Assembly: GCF_051014685.1 (NCBI RefSeq)
Contig: NW_027478439.1
Coordinates: forward strand, 310,001-374,000
Length of the DNA: 64,000 bases
Direction of reading: 5' to 3'
Source of the DNA: Ptiloglossa arizonensis
Lineage: Eukaryota > Arthropoda > Insecta > Hymenoptera > Colletidae
Positions 13,701 to 26,500 of this stretch are shown here, piece by piece. The notes beneath the pieces were generated by a model, which saw only the letters and a program-made list of their open reading frames with translations, was not told the DNA's origin and did not search any database. The translations under genes and the position numbers were made by a program. Each line of letters starts with the position of its first letter. Positions within the stretch are counted from its first letter, which is position 1.

Positions 13701-14985
13701 TTCTACTTTCAGACGCAGCAGGAGTTTTTGGGCTTGGTCAAACCGTTCGCGAGATATGGGAGTTTGAAGCTAAGAAATGGTTGAGAAGACAACAAATTTT
13801 GCGAACTTCTGCTGCTCCAAACGCGTACCCAGAATGGCCTAGAGAAAAAATACACATACCGTTGTAATCGGGCTAGTTTCTACTTTCAGACGCAGCAGGA
13901 ATTTGTGGGCTTGGTCAAACAGTTCGCGTGATATGGGAGTTTGAAGCTAAGAAATGGTTGAGAAGGCAACAAATGTTTCGCAATTCTGCTGCTCCAAACG
14001 CTTAACCAGAATGGCCTAGGCAAAAAATACATATGCCGTTGTAATCGGGCGAGTATCTACTTTCAGATGCAGGAGTAATTTTTGGGTTTGGTTAATCCGT
14101 TCGCGAGATATGGGAGTTTGAAGCTAAGAAATGGTTCAGCAGACAACAAATTTTTCCCACTTCTGCTGCTCCAAACGCTTAACCAGAATGGCCTAGGGAA
14201 AAAATACACATACCGTTGTAAGCGGGCGAGTTTCTACTTTCAGACGCAGCAGGAATTTTTGGGTTTGGCCAATCCGTTCGCGTGATATGGGAGTTTGAAA
14301 CTAAGAAATGGTTGAGAAGGCATCAAATTTTTCGCACTTCTGCTGCTCCAAACGCTTAACCAGAATGGCCTAGGGAATAAATATACTTACGTTTGTAATC
14401 GGGCGAGTTTCTACTTTCAGACGCAGCAGGAATTTTTGGGCTTGGTCAAACCGTTCGCGAGATATGGGAATTTGAAGCTAAGAAATGGTTGAGAAAACAA
14501 CAAATTTTGCGCACTTCTGCTGCTCCAAACGCGTACCCAGAATGGCCTAGGGAAAAAATACACATACCGTTGTAATCGGGCTAGTTTCTACTTTCAGACG
14601 CAGCAGGAATTTGTGGGCTTGGTCAAACCGTTCGCGTGATATGGGAGTTTGAAGCTAAGAAATGGTTGAGAAGGCAACGAATTTTTCGCAATTCTGCTGC
14701 TCCAAACGCTTAACCAGAATGGCCTAGGGAAAAAATACATATACCGTTGTAATCGGGCGAGTATCTACTTTCAGATGCAGGAGTAATTTTTGGGTTTGGT
14801 TAATCCGTTCGCGAGATATCGGAGTTTGAAGCTAAGAAATGGTTCAGCAGACAACAAAGTTTTCCCACTTCTGCTGCTCCAAACGCTTAACCAGAATGGC
14901 CTAGGGAAAAAATACACATACCGTTGTAATCGGGCGAGTTTCTACTTTCAGACGCAGCAGGAATTTTTGGGTGTGGCCAATCCGT
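9676..14985 (+). repeat. Tandem duplication of a 15-mer block, 2 x 2655 bp
   Basis: About 9676-12,330 and 12,331-14,985 match at a constant offset of 2655 = 15 x 177. Private variants occur in both: gtaatggggctag (10,680 and 13,335), aaattattccc (about 10,962 and 13,617), gcgaacttc (about 11,148 and 13,803), gtaagcgggcg (about 11,566 and 14,221) and ttgagaaaacaac (about 11,836 and 14,491). I noticed two differences: accattg near 12,798 and caaatgtttcg near 13,972. Outside the limits the offset match collapses. Zero net indel over 2.6 kb indicates a recent event. Confidence 0.92.
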
Positions 14986-17900
14986 TCGCGTCATATGGGA
15001 GTGTGAAGCTAAGAAATGGTTGAGAAGGCAACAAATTTTCGCACTTCTGCTGCTCCAAACGCTTAACCAGAATGGCCTAGGGAATAAATATACTTACGTT
15101 TGTAATCGGGCGAGTTTCCACTTTTAGACCCAACAGGAATTTTTGGGTTTGTTCAATCCGTTCGCGAGATATGGGAGCTTGAAGCTAAGAAATGGTTGAG
15201 AAGGCAACAAATTTTGCGCAATTCTGCTGCTCCAAACGTCTAACCAGAATGGCCTAGAGAAAATATACACATACCGTTGTAATCGGGCTAGTTTCTACTT
15301 TCAGACGAAGCAGGAATTTGTGGGCTTGGTCAAACCGTTCGCGTGATATGGGAGTTTGAAGCTAAGAAATGGTTGAGAAGGCAACAAATTTTTCGCACTT
15401 CTGCTGCTCCAAACGCTTAACCAGAATGGCCTAGGGAAAAAATACACATACCGTTGTAATCGGGCGAGTATCTACTTTCAGATGCAGGAGTAATTTTTGG
15501 GTTTGGTTAATCCGTTCGCGAGATATCGGAGTTTGAAGCTAAGAAATGGTTCAGCAGACAACAAATTTTTCCCACTTCAGCTGCTCCAAACGCTTAACCA
15601 GAATGGCTTAGAGAAAAAATACACATACCGTTGTAATCGGGCTAGTTTCTACTTTCAGACGCTGCAGGAATTTTTGGGCTTGGTCAAACCGTTCGCGAGA
15701 TATGGGAGTTTGAAGCTAAGAAATGGTTGAGAAGACAACAAATTTTGCGCACTTCTGCTGCTCCAAACGCGTACCCAGAATGGCCTAGGGAAAAAATACA
15801 CATACCGTTGTAATCGGGCTAGTTTCTACTTTCAGACCCAGCAGGAATTTGTGGGCTTGGTGGAACAGTTCGCGTGATATGGGAGTTTGAAGCTAAGAAC
15901 TGGTTGAGAAGGCAACAAATTTTTCGCAATTCTGCTGCTCCAAACGCTTAACCAGAATGGCCTAGGGAAAAAATACATATACCGTTGTAATCGGGCGAGT
16001 ATCTACTTTCAGATGCAGGAGTAATTTTTGGGTTTGGTTAATCCGTTCGCGAGATATGGGAGTTTGAAGCTAAGAAATGGTTCAGCAGACAACAAATTTT
16101 TCCCACTTCTGCTGCTCCAAACGCTTAACCAGAATGGCCTAGGGAAAAAATACACATACCGTTGTAATCGGGCGAGTTTCTACTTTCAGACGCAGCAGGA
16201 ATTTTTGGGTTTGGCCAATCCGTTCGCGTGATATGGGAGCTTGAAGCTAAGAAATGGTTGAGAAGGCTACACATTTTGCGCAATTCTGCTGCTCCAAACG
16301 CTTAACCAGAATGGCCTAGAGAAAAAATACACATACCGTTGTAATCGGGCGAGTTTCTACTTTCAGACGCAGCAGGAATTTTTGGGTGTGGCCAATCCGT
16401 TCGCTTGATATGGGAGTGTGAAGCAAAAAAATGGTTGAGAAGGCAACAAATTTTCGCACTTCTGCTGCTCCAAACGCTTAACCAGAATGGCCTAGGGAAT
16501 AAATATACTTACCTTTGTAATCGGGCGAGTTTCTACTTTTAGACCCAACAGGAATTTTTGGGTTTGTTCAATCCGTTCGCGAGATATGGGAGCTTGAAGC
16601 TAAGAAATGGTTGAGAAGGCAACAAATTTTGCGCAATTCTGCTGCTCCAAACGTTTAACCAGAATGGCCTAGAGAAAAAATACACATACCGTTGTAATCG
16701 GGCTAGTTTCTACTTTCAGACGCAGAAGGAATTTGTGGGCTTGGTCAAACCGTTCGCGTGATATGGGAGTTTGAAGCTAAGAAATGTTTCAGCAGACAAC
16801 AAATTTTTCCCACTTCTGCTGCTCCAAACGCTTAACCAGAATGGCCTAGGGAAAAAATACACATACCGTTGTAATCGGGCGAGTATCTACTTTCAGATGC
16901 AGGAGTAATTTTTGGGTTTGGTTAATCCGTTCGCGAGATATCGGAGTTTGAAGCTAAGAAATGGTTCAGCAGACAACAAATTTTTCCCACTTCAGCTGCT
17001 CCAAACGCTTAACCAGAATGGCTTAGAGAAAAAATACACATACCGTTGTAATCGGGCTAGTTTCTACTTTCAGACGCAGCAGGAATTTTTGGGCTTGGTC
17101 AAACCGTTCGCGAGATATGGGAGTTTGAAGCTAAGAAATGGTTGAGAAGACAACAAATTTTGCGCACTTCTGCTGCTCCAAACGCGTACCCAGAATGGCC
17201 TAGGGAAAAAATACACATACCGTTGTAATCGTGCTAGTTTCTACTTTCAGACGCAGCAGGAATTTGTGGGCTTGGTGGAACAGTTTGCGTGATATGGGAG
17301 TTTGAAACTAAGAACTGGTTGAGAAGGCAACAAATTTTTCGCAATTCTGCTGCTCCAAACGCTTAACCAGAATGGCCTAGGGAAAAAATACATATACCGT
17401 TGTAATCGGGCGAGTATCTACTTTCAGATGCAGGAGTAATTTTTGGGTTTGGTTAATCCGTTCGCGAGATATGGGAGTTTGAAGCTAAGAAATGGTTCAG
17501 CAGACAACAAAGTTTTCCCACTTCTGCTGCTCCAAACGCTTAACCAGAATGGCCTAGGGAAAAAATACACATACCGTTGTAATCGGGCGAGTTTCTACTT
17601 TCAGACGCAGCAGGAATTTTTGGGTGTGGCCAATCCGTTCGCGTCATATGGGAGTGTGAAGCTAAGAAATGGTTGAGAAGGCAACAAATTTTCGCACTTC
17701 TGCTGCTCCAAACGCTTAACCAGAATGGCCTAGGGAATAAATATACTTAAGTTTGTAATCGGGCGAGTTTCTACTTTTAGACCCAACAGGAATTTTTGGG
17801 TTTGTTCAATCCGTTCGCGAGATATGGGAGCTTGAAGCTAAGAAATGGTTGAGAAGGCAACAAATTTTGCGCAATTCTGCTGCTCCAAACGTCTAACCAG

Positions 17901-20900
17901 AATGGCCTAGAGAAAAAATACACATACCGTTGTAATCGGGCTAGTTTCTACTTTCAGACGAAGCAGGAATTTGTGGGATTGGTCAAACCGTTTGCGTGAT
18001 ATGGGAGTTTGAAGCTAAGAAATGGTTGAGAAGGCAACAAATTTTTCGCACTTCTGCTGCTCCAAACGCTTAACCAGAATGGCCTAGGGAAAAAATACTC
18101 ATACCGTTGTAATCGGGCGAGTATCTACTTTCAGATGCAGGAGTAATTTTTGGGTTTGGTTAATCCGTTCGCGAGATATCGGAGTTTGAAGCTAAGGAAT
18201 GGTTCAGCAGACAACAAATTTTTCCCACTTCAGCTGCTCCAAACGCTTAACCAGAATGGCTTAGAGAAAAAATACACATACCGTTGTAATCGGGCTAGTT
18301 TCTACTTTCAGACGCAGCAGGAATTTTTGGGCTTGGTCAAACCGTTCGCGAGATATGGGAGTTTGAAGCTAAGAAATGGTTGAGAAGACAACAAATTTTG
18401 CGCCCTTCTGCTGCTCCAAACGCGTACCCAGAATGGCCTAGGGAAAAAATACACATACCGTTGTAATCGGGCTAGTTTCTACTTTCAGACCCAGCAGGAA
18501 TTTGTGGGCTTGGTCAAACCGTTCGCGTGATATGGGAGTTTGAAGCTAAGAAATGGTTGAGAAGGCAACAAATTTTTCGCACTTCTGCTGCTCCAAACGC
18601 TTAACCAGAATGGCCTAGGGAAAAAATACTCATACCGTTGTAATCGGGCGAGTATCTACTTTCAGATGCAGGAGTAATTTTTGGGTTTGGTTAATCCGTT
18701 CGCGAGATATCGGAGTTTGAAGCTAAGAAATGGTTCAGCAGACAACAAATTTTTCCCACTTCAGCTGCTCCAAACGCTTAACCAGAATGGCTTAGAGAAA
18801 AAATACACATACCGTTGTAATCGGGCTAGTTTCTACTTTCAGACGCAGCAGGAATTTTTGGGCTTGGTCAAACCGTTCGCGAGATATGGGAGTTTGAAGC
18901 TAAGAAATGGTTGAGAAGACAACAAATTTTGCGCACTTCTGCTGCTCCAAACGCGTACCCAGAATGGCCTAGGGAAAAAATACACATACCGTTGTAATCG
19001 GGCTAGTTTCTACTTTCAGACCCAGCAGGAATTTGTGGGCTTGGTGGAACAGTTCGCGTGATATGGGAGTTTGAAGCTAAGAACTGGTTGAGAAGGCAAC
19101 AAATTTTTCGCAATTCTGCTGCTCCAAACGCTTAACCAGAATGGCCTAGGGAAAAAATACATATACCTTTGTAATCGGGCGAGTTTCTACTTTTAGACCC
19201 AACAGGAATTTTTGGGTTTGTTCAATCCGTTCGCGAGATATGGGAGCTTGAAGCTAAGAAATGGTTGAGAAGGCAACAAATTTTGCGCAATTCTGCTGCT
19301 CCAAACGTTTAACCAGAATGGCCTAGAGAAAAAATACACATACCGTTGTAATCGGGCTAGTTTCTACTTTCAGACGCAGAAGGAATTTGTGGGCTTGTTC
19401 AAACCGTTCGCGTGATATGGGAATTTGAAGCTAAGAAATGGTTGAGAAGGCAACAAATTTTTCGCACTTCTGCTGCTCCAAACGCTTAACCAGAATGGCC
19501 TAGGGAAAAAATACACATACCGTTGTAATCGGGCGAGTATCTACTTTCAGATGCAGGAGTAATTTTTGGGTTTGGTTAATCCGTTCGCGAGATATCGGAG
19601 TTTGAAGCTAAGAAATGGTTCAGCAGACAACAAATTTTTCCCACTTCAGCTGCTCCAAACGCTTAACCAGAATGGCTTAGAGAAAAAATACACATACCGT
19701 TGTAATCGGGCTAGTTTCTACTTTCAGACGCAGCAGGAATTTGTGGGCTTGGTGGAACAGTTCGCGTGATATGGGAGTTTGAAGCTAAGAGCTGGTTGAG
19801 AAGGCAACAAATTTTTCGCAATTCTGCTGCTCCAAACGCTTAACCAGAATGGCCTAGGGAAAAAATACATATACCGTTGTAATCGGGCGAGTATCTACTT
19901 TCAGATGCAGGAGTAATTTTTGGGTTTGGTTAATCCGTTCGCGAGATATGGGAGTTTGAAGCTAAGAAATGGTTCAGCAGACAACAAATTTTTCCCACTT
20001 CTGCTGCTCCAAACGCTTAACCAGAATGGCCTAGGGAAAAAATACACATACCGTTGTAATCGGGCGAGTTTCTACTTTCAGACGCAGCAGGAATTTTTGG
20101 GTTTGGCCAATCCGTTCGCGTGATATGGGAGCTTGAAGCTAAGAAATGGTTGAGAAGGCTACACATTTTGCGCAATTCTGCTGCTTCAAACGCTTAACCA
20201 GAATGGCCTAGAGAAAAAATACACATACCGTTGTAATCGGGCTAGTTTCTACTTTCAGACGCAGCAGGAATTTTTGGGCTTGGTCAAACCGTTCGCGAGA
20301 TATGGGAGTTTGAAGCTAAGAAATGGTTGAGAAGACAACAATTTTTGCGCACTTCTGCTGCTCCAAACGCTTACCCAGAATAGCCTATGGAAAAAATACA
20401 CATACCGTTGTAATCGGGCTAGTTTCTACTTTCAGACGCAGCAGGAATTTGTGGGCTTGGTCAAACCGTTCGCGCGATATGGGAGTTTGAAGCTAAGAAA
20501 TGGTTGAGAAGGCTACAAATTTTGCGCAATTCTGCTGCTCCAAACGCTTAACCAGAATGGCCTAGGGAAAAAATACATATACCGTTGTAATCGGGCGAGT
20601 ATCTACTTTCAGATGCAGGAGTAATTTTTGGGTTTGGTTAATCCGTTCGCGAGATATGGGAGTTTGAAGCTAAGAAATGTTTCAGCAGACAACAAATTTT
20701 TCCCACTTCTGCTGCTCCAAACGCTTAACCAGAATGGCCTAGGGGAAAAATACACATACCGTTGTAATCGGGCGAGTTTCTACTTTCAGACGCAGCAGGA
20801 ATTTTTGGGTGTGGCCAATCCGTTCGCGTGATATGGGAGTGTGAAGCAAAAAAATGGTTGAGAAGGCAACAAATTTTCGCACTTCTGCTGCTCCAAACGC

Positions 20901-22215
20901 TTAACCAGAATGGCCTAGGGAATAAATATACTTACCTTTGTAATCGGGCGAGTTTCTACTTTTAGACCCAACAGGAATTTTTGGGTTTGTTCAATCCGTT
21001 CGCGAGATATGGGAGCTTGAAGCTAAGAAATGGTTGAGAAGGCAACAAATTTTGCGCAATTCTGCTGCTCCAAACGTTTACCCAGAATGGCCTAGGGAAA
21101 AAATACACATACCGTTGTAATCGGGCGAGTTTCTACTTTCAGACGCAGCAGGAATTTTTGGGTTTGGCCAATCCGTTCGCGTGATATGGGAGCTTGAAGC
21201 TAAGAAATGGTTGAGAAGGCTACACATTTTGCGCAATTCTGCTGCTCCAAACGCTTAACCAGAATGGCCTAGAGAAAAAATACACATACCGTTGTAATCG
21301 GGCTAGTTTCTACTTTCAGACGAAGCAGGAATTTGTGGGCTTGGTCAAACCGTTCGCGTGATATGGGAGTTTGAAGCTAAGAAATGGTTTGAGAAGGCAA
21401 CAAATTTTTCGCACTTCTGCTGCTCCAAACGCTTAACCAGAATGGCCTAGGGAAAAAATACTCATACCGTTGTAATCGGGCGAGTATCTACTTTCAGATG
21501 CAGGAGTAATTTTTGGGTTTGGTTAATCCGTTCGCGAGATATCGGAGTTTGAAGCTAAGAAATGGTTCAGCAGACAACAAATTTTTCCCACTTCAGCTGC
21601 TCCAAACGCTTAACCAGAATGGCTTAGAGAGAAAATACACATACCGTTGTAATCGGGCTATTTTCTACTTTCAGACGCAGCAGGAATTTTTGGGCTAAGT
21701 CAAACCGTTCGCGAGATATGGGAGTTTGAAGCTAAGAAATGGTTGAGAAGACAACAAATTTTGCGCACTTCTGCTGCTCCAAACGCGTACCCAGAATGGC
21801 CTAGGGAAAAAATACACATACCGTTGTAATCGGGCTAGTTTCTACTTTCAGACCCAGCAGGAATTTGTGGGCTTGGTGGAACAGTTCGCGTGATATGGGA
21901 GTTTGAAGCTAAGAACTGGTTGAGAAGGCAACAAATTTTTCGCAATTCTGCTGCTCCAAACGCTTAACCAGAATGGCCTAGGGAAAAAATACATATACCT
22001 TTGTAATCGGGCGAGTTTCTACTTTTAGACCCAACAGGAATTTTTGGGTTTGTTCAATCCGTTCGCGAGATATGGGAGCTTGAAGCTAAGAAATGGTTGA
22101 GAAGGCAACAAATTTTGCGCAATTCTGCTGCTCCAAACGTCTAACCAGAATGGCCTAGAGAAAAAATACACATACCGTTGTAATCGGGCTAGTTTCTACT
22201 TTCAGACGAAGCAGG
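14986..22215 (+). repeat. Distal A1: mosaic of A-type HOR segments
   Basis: This stretch reuses the same monomer types in shuffled order. 14,790-15,770 matches 17,443-18,423 at offset 2653. 18,495-19,305 matches 21,326-22,137 at offset 2831-2832. 19,920-20,830 matches 4174-5084 at offset 15,746. A single-T insertion at about 21,390 (ggtttgag) is an early sign of the indel-rich patch that follows. Nothing other than satellite is present. Confidence 0.85.
17984..19045 (+). repeat. Tandem duplication of a 3-mer, 2 x 531 bp
   Basis: About 17,984-18,514 and 18,515-19,045 match at offset 531 = 3 x 177. Shared diagnostics are aaatactcatacc, gagatatcggag, cccacttcagctgctcc and ggcttagag. Differences include ctaaggaat (18,195) and gcgcccttc (18,402). 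Part of the block, about 18,495-19,305, recurs at about 21,326-22,137, so this 3-mer has been copied at more than one scale. Confidence 0.85.
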
Positions 22216-22223
22216 AATTTGTG

Positions 22224-22899
22224 GCTTGGTCAAACCGTTCGCGTGATATGGGAGTTTGAACCTAAGAAATGGTTGAGAAGGCAACAAATTTTTCGCACTT
22301 CTGCTGCTCCAAACGCTTAACCAGAATGGCCTAGGGAAAAAATACTCATACCGTTGTAATCGGGCGAGTATCTACTTTCAGATGCAGGAGTAATTTTGGG
22401 TTTGGTTAATCCGTTCGGCGAGATATCGGAGTTTGAAGCTAAGAAATGGTTCAGCAGACAACAAATTTTTCCCACTTCAGCTGCTCCAACGCTTAACCAG
22501 AATGGCTTGAGAGAAAAAATACACATACCGTTGTAATCGGGCTAGTTTTCTACTTTCAGACGCAGCAGGAATTTTTGGGCTTGGTCAAACCGTTCGCGTG
22601 ATATGGAGTTTGAAGCTAAGAAATGGTTGGAAGACAACAAATTTTGCGCACTTCTGCTGCTCCAAACGCGTACCCAGAATGGACCTAGGGAAAAAATACA
22701 CATACCGTTGTAATCGGGGCTAGTTTCTACTTTCAGACGCAGCAGAATTTGTGGGCTTGGTGGAACAGTTCGCGTGATATGGGAGTTAAGCTAAGAACTG
22801 GTTGAGAAGGCAACAAATTTTTTCGCAATTCTGCTGCTCCAAACGCTTAACCAGAATGGCCTAGGGAAAAAATACATATACCGTTGTAATCGGGCGAGT
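22224..22899 (+). other. Indel-dense patch inside A-type monomers
   Basis: Against the homologous A-type monomers near 18.0-19.1 kb, about 14 indels of 1-2 bases fall near 22,224, 22,395, 22,417, 22,489, 22,510, 22,547, 22,606, 22,629, 22,683, 22,717, 22,745, 22,787, 22,820 and 22,899. Very few substitutions accompany them. Many lie in short homopolymers (ggg to gg, T5 to T4 or T6, aaa to aa). The preceding 21 kb is almost free of such changes. The profile resembles uncorrected long-read consensus error, although a real boundary cannot be excluded. It coincides with the switch from A-type to B-type monomers. Confidence 0.85.
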
Positions 22900-23539
22900 C
22901 TACTTTCAGATGCAGGAGTAATTTTTGGGTTTGGTCAATCCGTTCGCGAGATATGGGAGTTTGAATCTAAGAAATGGTTGAGAAGACAACAAATTTTGCG
23001 CACTTCTGCTGCTCCAAACGCTTAACCAGAGTGGCTTACGGAAAAAATACACATACCGTTGTAATCGGGCGACTTTCTACTTTGAGATGCAATAGGAATT
23101 TTTGTGTTTGGTCAACCCTTTCGCGGGATTTTTGAGTTTGAAGCTAAGAAATGGTTGAGAAGGCAATAAATTTTTCGCACCTCTGCTGCTACAAACGCTT
23201 ATCCAGAATGGTATAGGGGAAAAATACACATACCGTTGTAATCGGGAGAGTTTCTACTTTCAGACGCAGCAGGTATTTTTGGGTTTGGTCAATCCGTTCG
23301 CGAGATATGGGAGTTTGAATCTAAGAAATGGTTGAGAAGACAACAAATTTTGCGCACTTCTGCTGCTCCAAACGCTTAACCAGAATGGCTTACGGAAAAA
23401 ATACACATACCGTTGTAATCGGGCGACTTTCTACTTTGAGATGCAATAGGAATTTTTGTGTTTGGTCAACCCTTTCGCGGGATATGGGAGTTTGAAGCTA
23501 AGAAATGGTTGAGGAGACAACAAATTTTGCGCACTTCTG

Positions 23540-26500
23540 TTGCTCCAAACGCTTAACCAGAATAACCTAGGGAAAAAATACACATATCGTTGTTATCGGG
23601 CGAGTTCCTACTTTCAGACGCAACAGGAATTTTTGGGTTTGGTCAATCCATTCGCGAGATATGGGAGCTTGAAGCTAAGAAATGGTCGAGCAGACAACAA
23701 ATTTTTCCCAATTCTGCTGATCCAAACGCTTAACCAGAATGGCCTAGGGGAAAAATACACATACCGTTGTAATCGGGCGAGTTTCTACTTTCAGATGTAA
23801 GAGGAATTTTTGGGTTTGGTCAATCCGTTCGCGAGATATGGGAGTTTGAAGCTAAGAAATGGTTGAGCAGACAACAAATTTTTCTCCATTCTGCTGCTCC
23901 AAACGCTAAACCAGAATGGACTAGGGAAAAAATACACATACCGATGTAATCGGGAGAGTTTCTACTTTCAGACGCAGCAGGTATTTTTGGGTTTGGTCAA
24001 TCCGTTCACGAGATATGTGAGTTTGAAGCTAAGAAATGGTTGAGCCGACAACAAATTTTTCCCAATTCTGCTCCTGCTCCAAACGCTTAACCACAATTGC
24101 CTAGGGAAAAAATACACATACCTTTGTAATCGGAGAGTTTCTTCTTTCAGACGCACAGGAATTTTTGTGTTTGGTCAATCCGTTCGCGAGATATGGGAGT
24201 TTGAAGCTAAGAAATGGTTGAGGAGACAACAAATTTTGCGCACTTCTGTTGCTCCAAACGCTTATCCAGAATAACCTATGGAAAAATACACATACCGTTG
24301 TTATCGGGCGAGTTCCTACTTTCAGACGCAACAGGAATTTTTTTTTTGGGTTTGGTCAATCCGTTCGCGAGATATGGGAGTTTGAAGCTAAGAAATGGTT
24401 GAGAAGACAACAAATTTTGCGCACTTCTGTTGCTCCAAACGCTTAACCTGAATAACCTAGGGAAAAAATACACATATCGTTGTTATCGGGCGAGTTTCTA
24501 CTTTCAGACGCAACAGGAATTTTTGGGTTTGGTCAATCCATTCGCGAGATATGGGAGTTTGAAGCTAAGAAATGGTTGAGCAGACAACAAATTTTTCCCA
24601 ATTCTGCTGCTCCAATCGCTTAACCAGAATGGACTAGGGCAAAAATACACATACCTTTGTAATCGGGAGAGTTTCTTCTTTCAGACGCAGTAGTAATTTT
24701 TGGGTTTGTTCAATCCGTTCGCGAGATATGGGAGTTTGAATCTAAGAAATGGTTGAGAAGCAACAAATTTTGCGCACTTCTGGTGCTCCAAACGCTTAAC
24801 CAGAATGGCCTAGGTAAAAATACACATACCTTTGTATCTGGGCGAGTTTCTACTTTCAGACGCAACAGGAATTTTTGGGTTTGGTCAATCCTTTCGCGAG
24901 ATATGGGAGCTTGAAGCTACGAAATAGTTGAGAAGACAACAAATTTTGCGCACTTCTGCTGCTCCAAACGCTTAACCAGAATGGCAGCGGGAATAAATAC
25001 ACATACCGTTGCAATCGGCAGACTTTCTACATTCAGACGCAACAGGAATATTTGGGTTTGGTCAATACGTTCGCGAGATATGGGAGTTTGAAGCTAAGAA
25101 ATGGTTGAGCAGACAACAAATTTTTCGTACATCTGCTGCTACAAACGCTTAACCAGAATAACCTAGGGAAAAAATACACATATCGTTGTTATCGGGCGAG
25201 TTCCTACTTTCAGACGCAACAGGAATTTTTGGGTTTGGTCAATCCATTCGCGAGATATGGGAGCTTGAAGCTAAGAAATGGTCGAGCAGACAACAAATTT
25301 TTCCCAATTCTGCTGATCCAAACGCTTAACCAGAATGGCCTAGGGGAAAAATACACATACCGTTGTAAGCGGGCGAGTTTCTACTTTCAGATGTAATAGG
25401 AATTTTTGGGTTTGGTCAATCCGTTCGCGAGATATGGGAGTTTGAAGCTAAGAAATGGTTGAGCAGACAACAAATTTTTCTCCATTCTGCTGCTCCAAAC
25501 GCTAAACCAGAATGGACTAGGGAAAAAATACACATACCGTTGTAATCGGGCGAGTTTCTACTTTCAGATGCAATAGGAATTTTTGTGTTTGGTCAATCCT
25601 TTCGCGGGATATGGGAGTTTGAAGCTAAGAAATGGTTGAGAAGACCACAAACTTTTCGCACTTCTGCTGCGACTAACGCTTATCCAGAATGGCCTAGGGA
25701 AAAAATACACATACCGATGTAATCGGGAGAGTTTCTACTTTCAGACGCAGCAGGTATTTTTGGGTTTGGTCAATCCGTTCACGAGATATGTGAGTTTGAA
25801 GCTAAGAAATGGTTGAGCCGACAACAAATTTTTCCCAATTCTGCTGCTCCAAACGCTTAACCACAATTGCCTAGGGAAAAAATACACATACCTTTGTAAT
25901 CGGGAGAGTTTCTTCTTTCAGACGCAACAGGAATTTTTGTGTTTGGTCAATCCGTTCGCGAGATATGGGAGTTTGAAGCTAAGAAATGGTTGAGGAGACA
26001 ACAAATTTTGCGCACTTCTGTTGCTCCAAACGCTTAACCAGAATAACCTAGGGAAAAAATACACATATCGTTGTTATCGGGCGAGTTCCTACTTTCAGAC
26101 GCAACAGGAATATTTGGGTTTGGTCAATCCATTCGCGAGATATGGGAGCTTGAAGCTAAGAAAAGGTCGAGCAGACAACAAATTTTTCCCAATTCTGCTG
26201 ATCCAAACGCTTAACCAGAATGGCCTAGGGGAAAAATACACATACCGTTGTAATCGGGCGAGTTTCTACTTTCAGATGTAAGAGGAATTTTTGGGTTTGG
26301 TCAATCCGTTCGCGAGATATGGGAGTTTGAAGCTAAGAAATGGTTGAGCAGACAACAAATTTTTCTCCATTCTGCTGCTCCAAACGCTAAACCAGAATGG
26401 ACTAGGGAAAAAATACACATACCGTTGTAATCGGGCGAGTTTCTACTTTCAGATGCAATAGGAATTTTTGTGTTTGGTCAATCCTTTCGCGGGATATGGG

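Larger units (their letters stand above)
1..22215 (+). repeat. Sub-array A1: homogeneous A-type monomers with nested HORs
   Basis: Monomers here differ mainly at fixed diagnostic sites. These are the triplet after CGGG (cta or cga), gtatctac versus gtttctac, ggttcagcagac versus ggttgagaag, cgcgagat versus cgcgtgat, and a 176-bp type with gggaataaatatactta followed by cttttagacccaac. The types recur in fixed order, which defines HORs. Small indels are rare until about 21.39 kb. The 176-bp marker type appears near 40, 927, 5166, 6057, 8527, 9418, 15,080, 16,490, 17,736 and 20,920. No gene-like sequence is present. Confidence 0.93.

Noticed and set aside
22224..22899. Unique insertion or transposon scar at the A1/B edge
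   Set aside because: Every base aligns to ordinary monomers once 1-2-base indels are allowed; there is no extra sequence, terminal repeat or target-site duplication.
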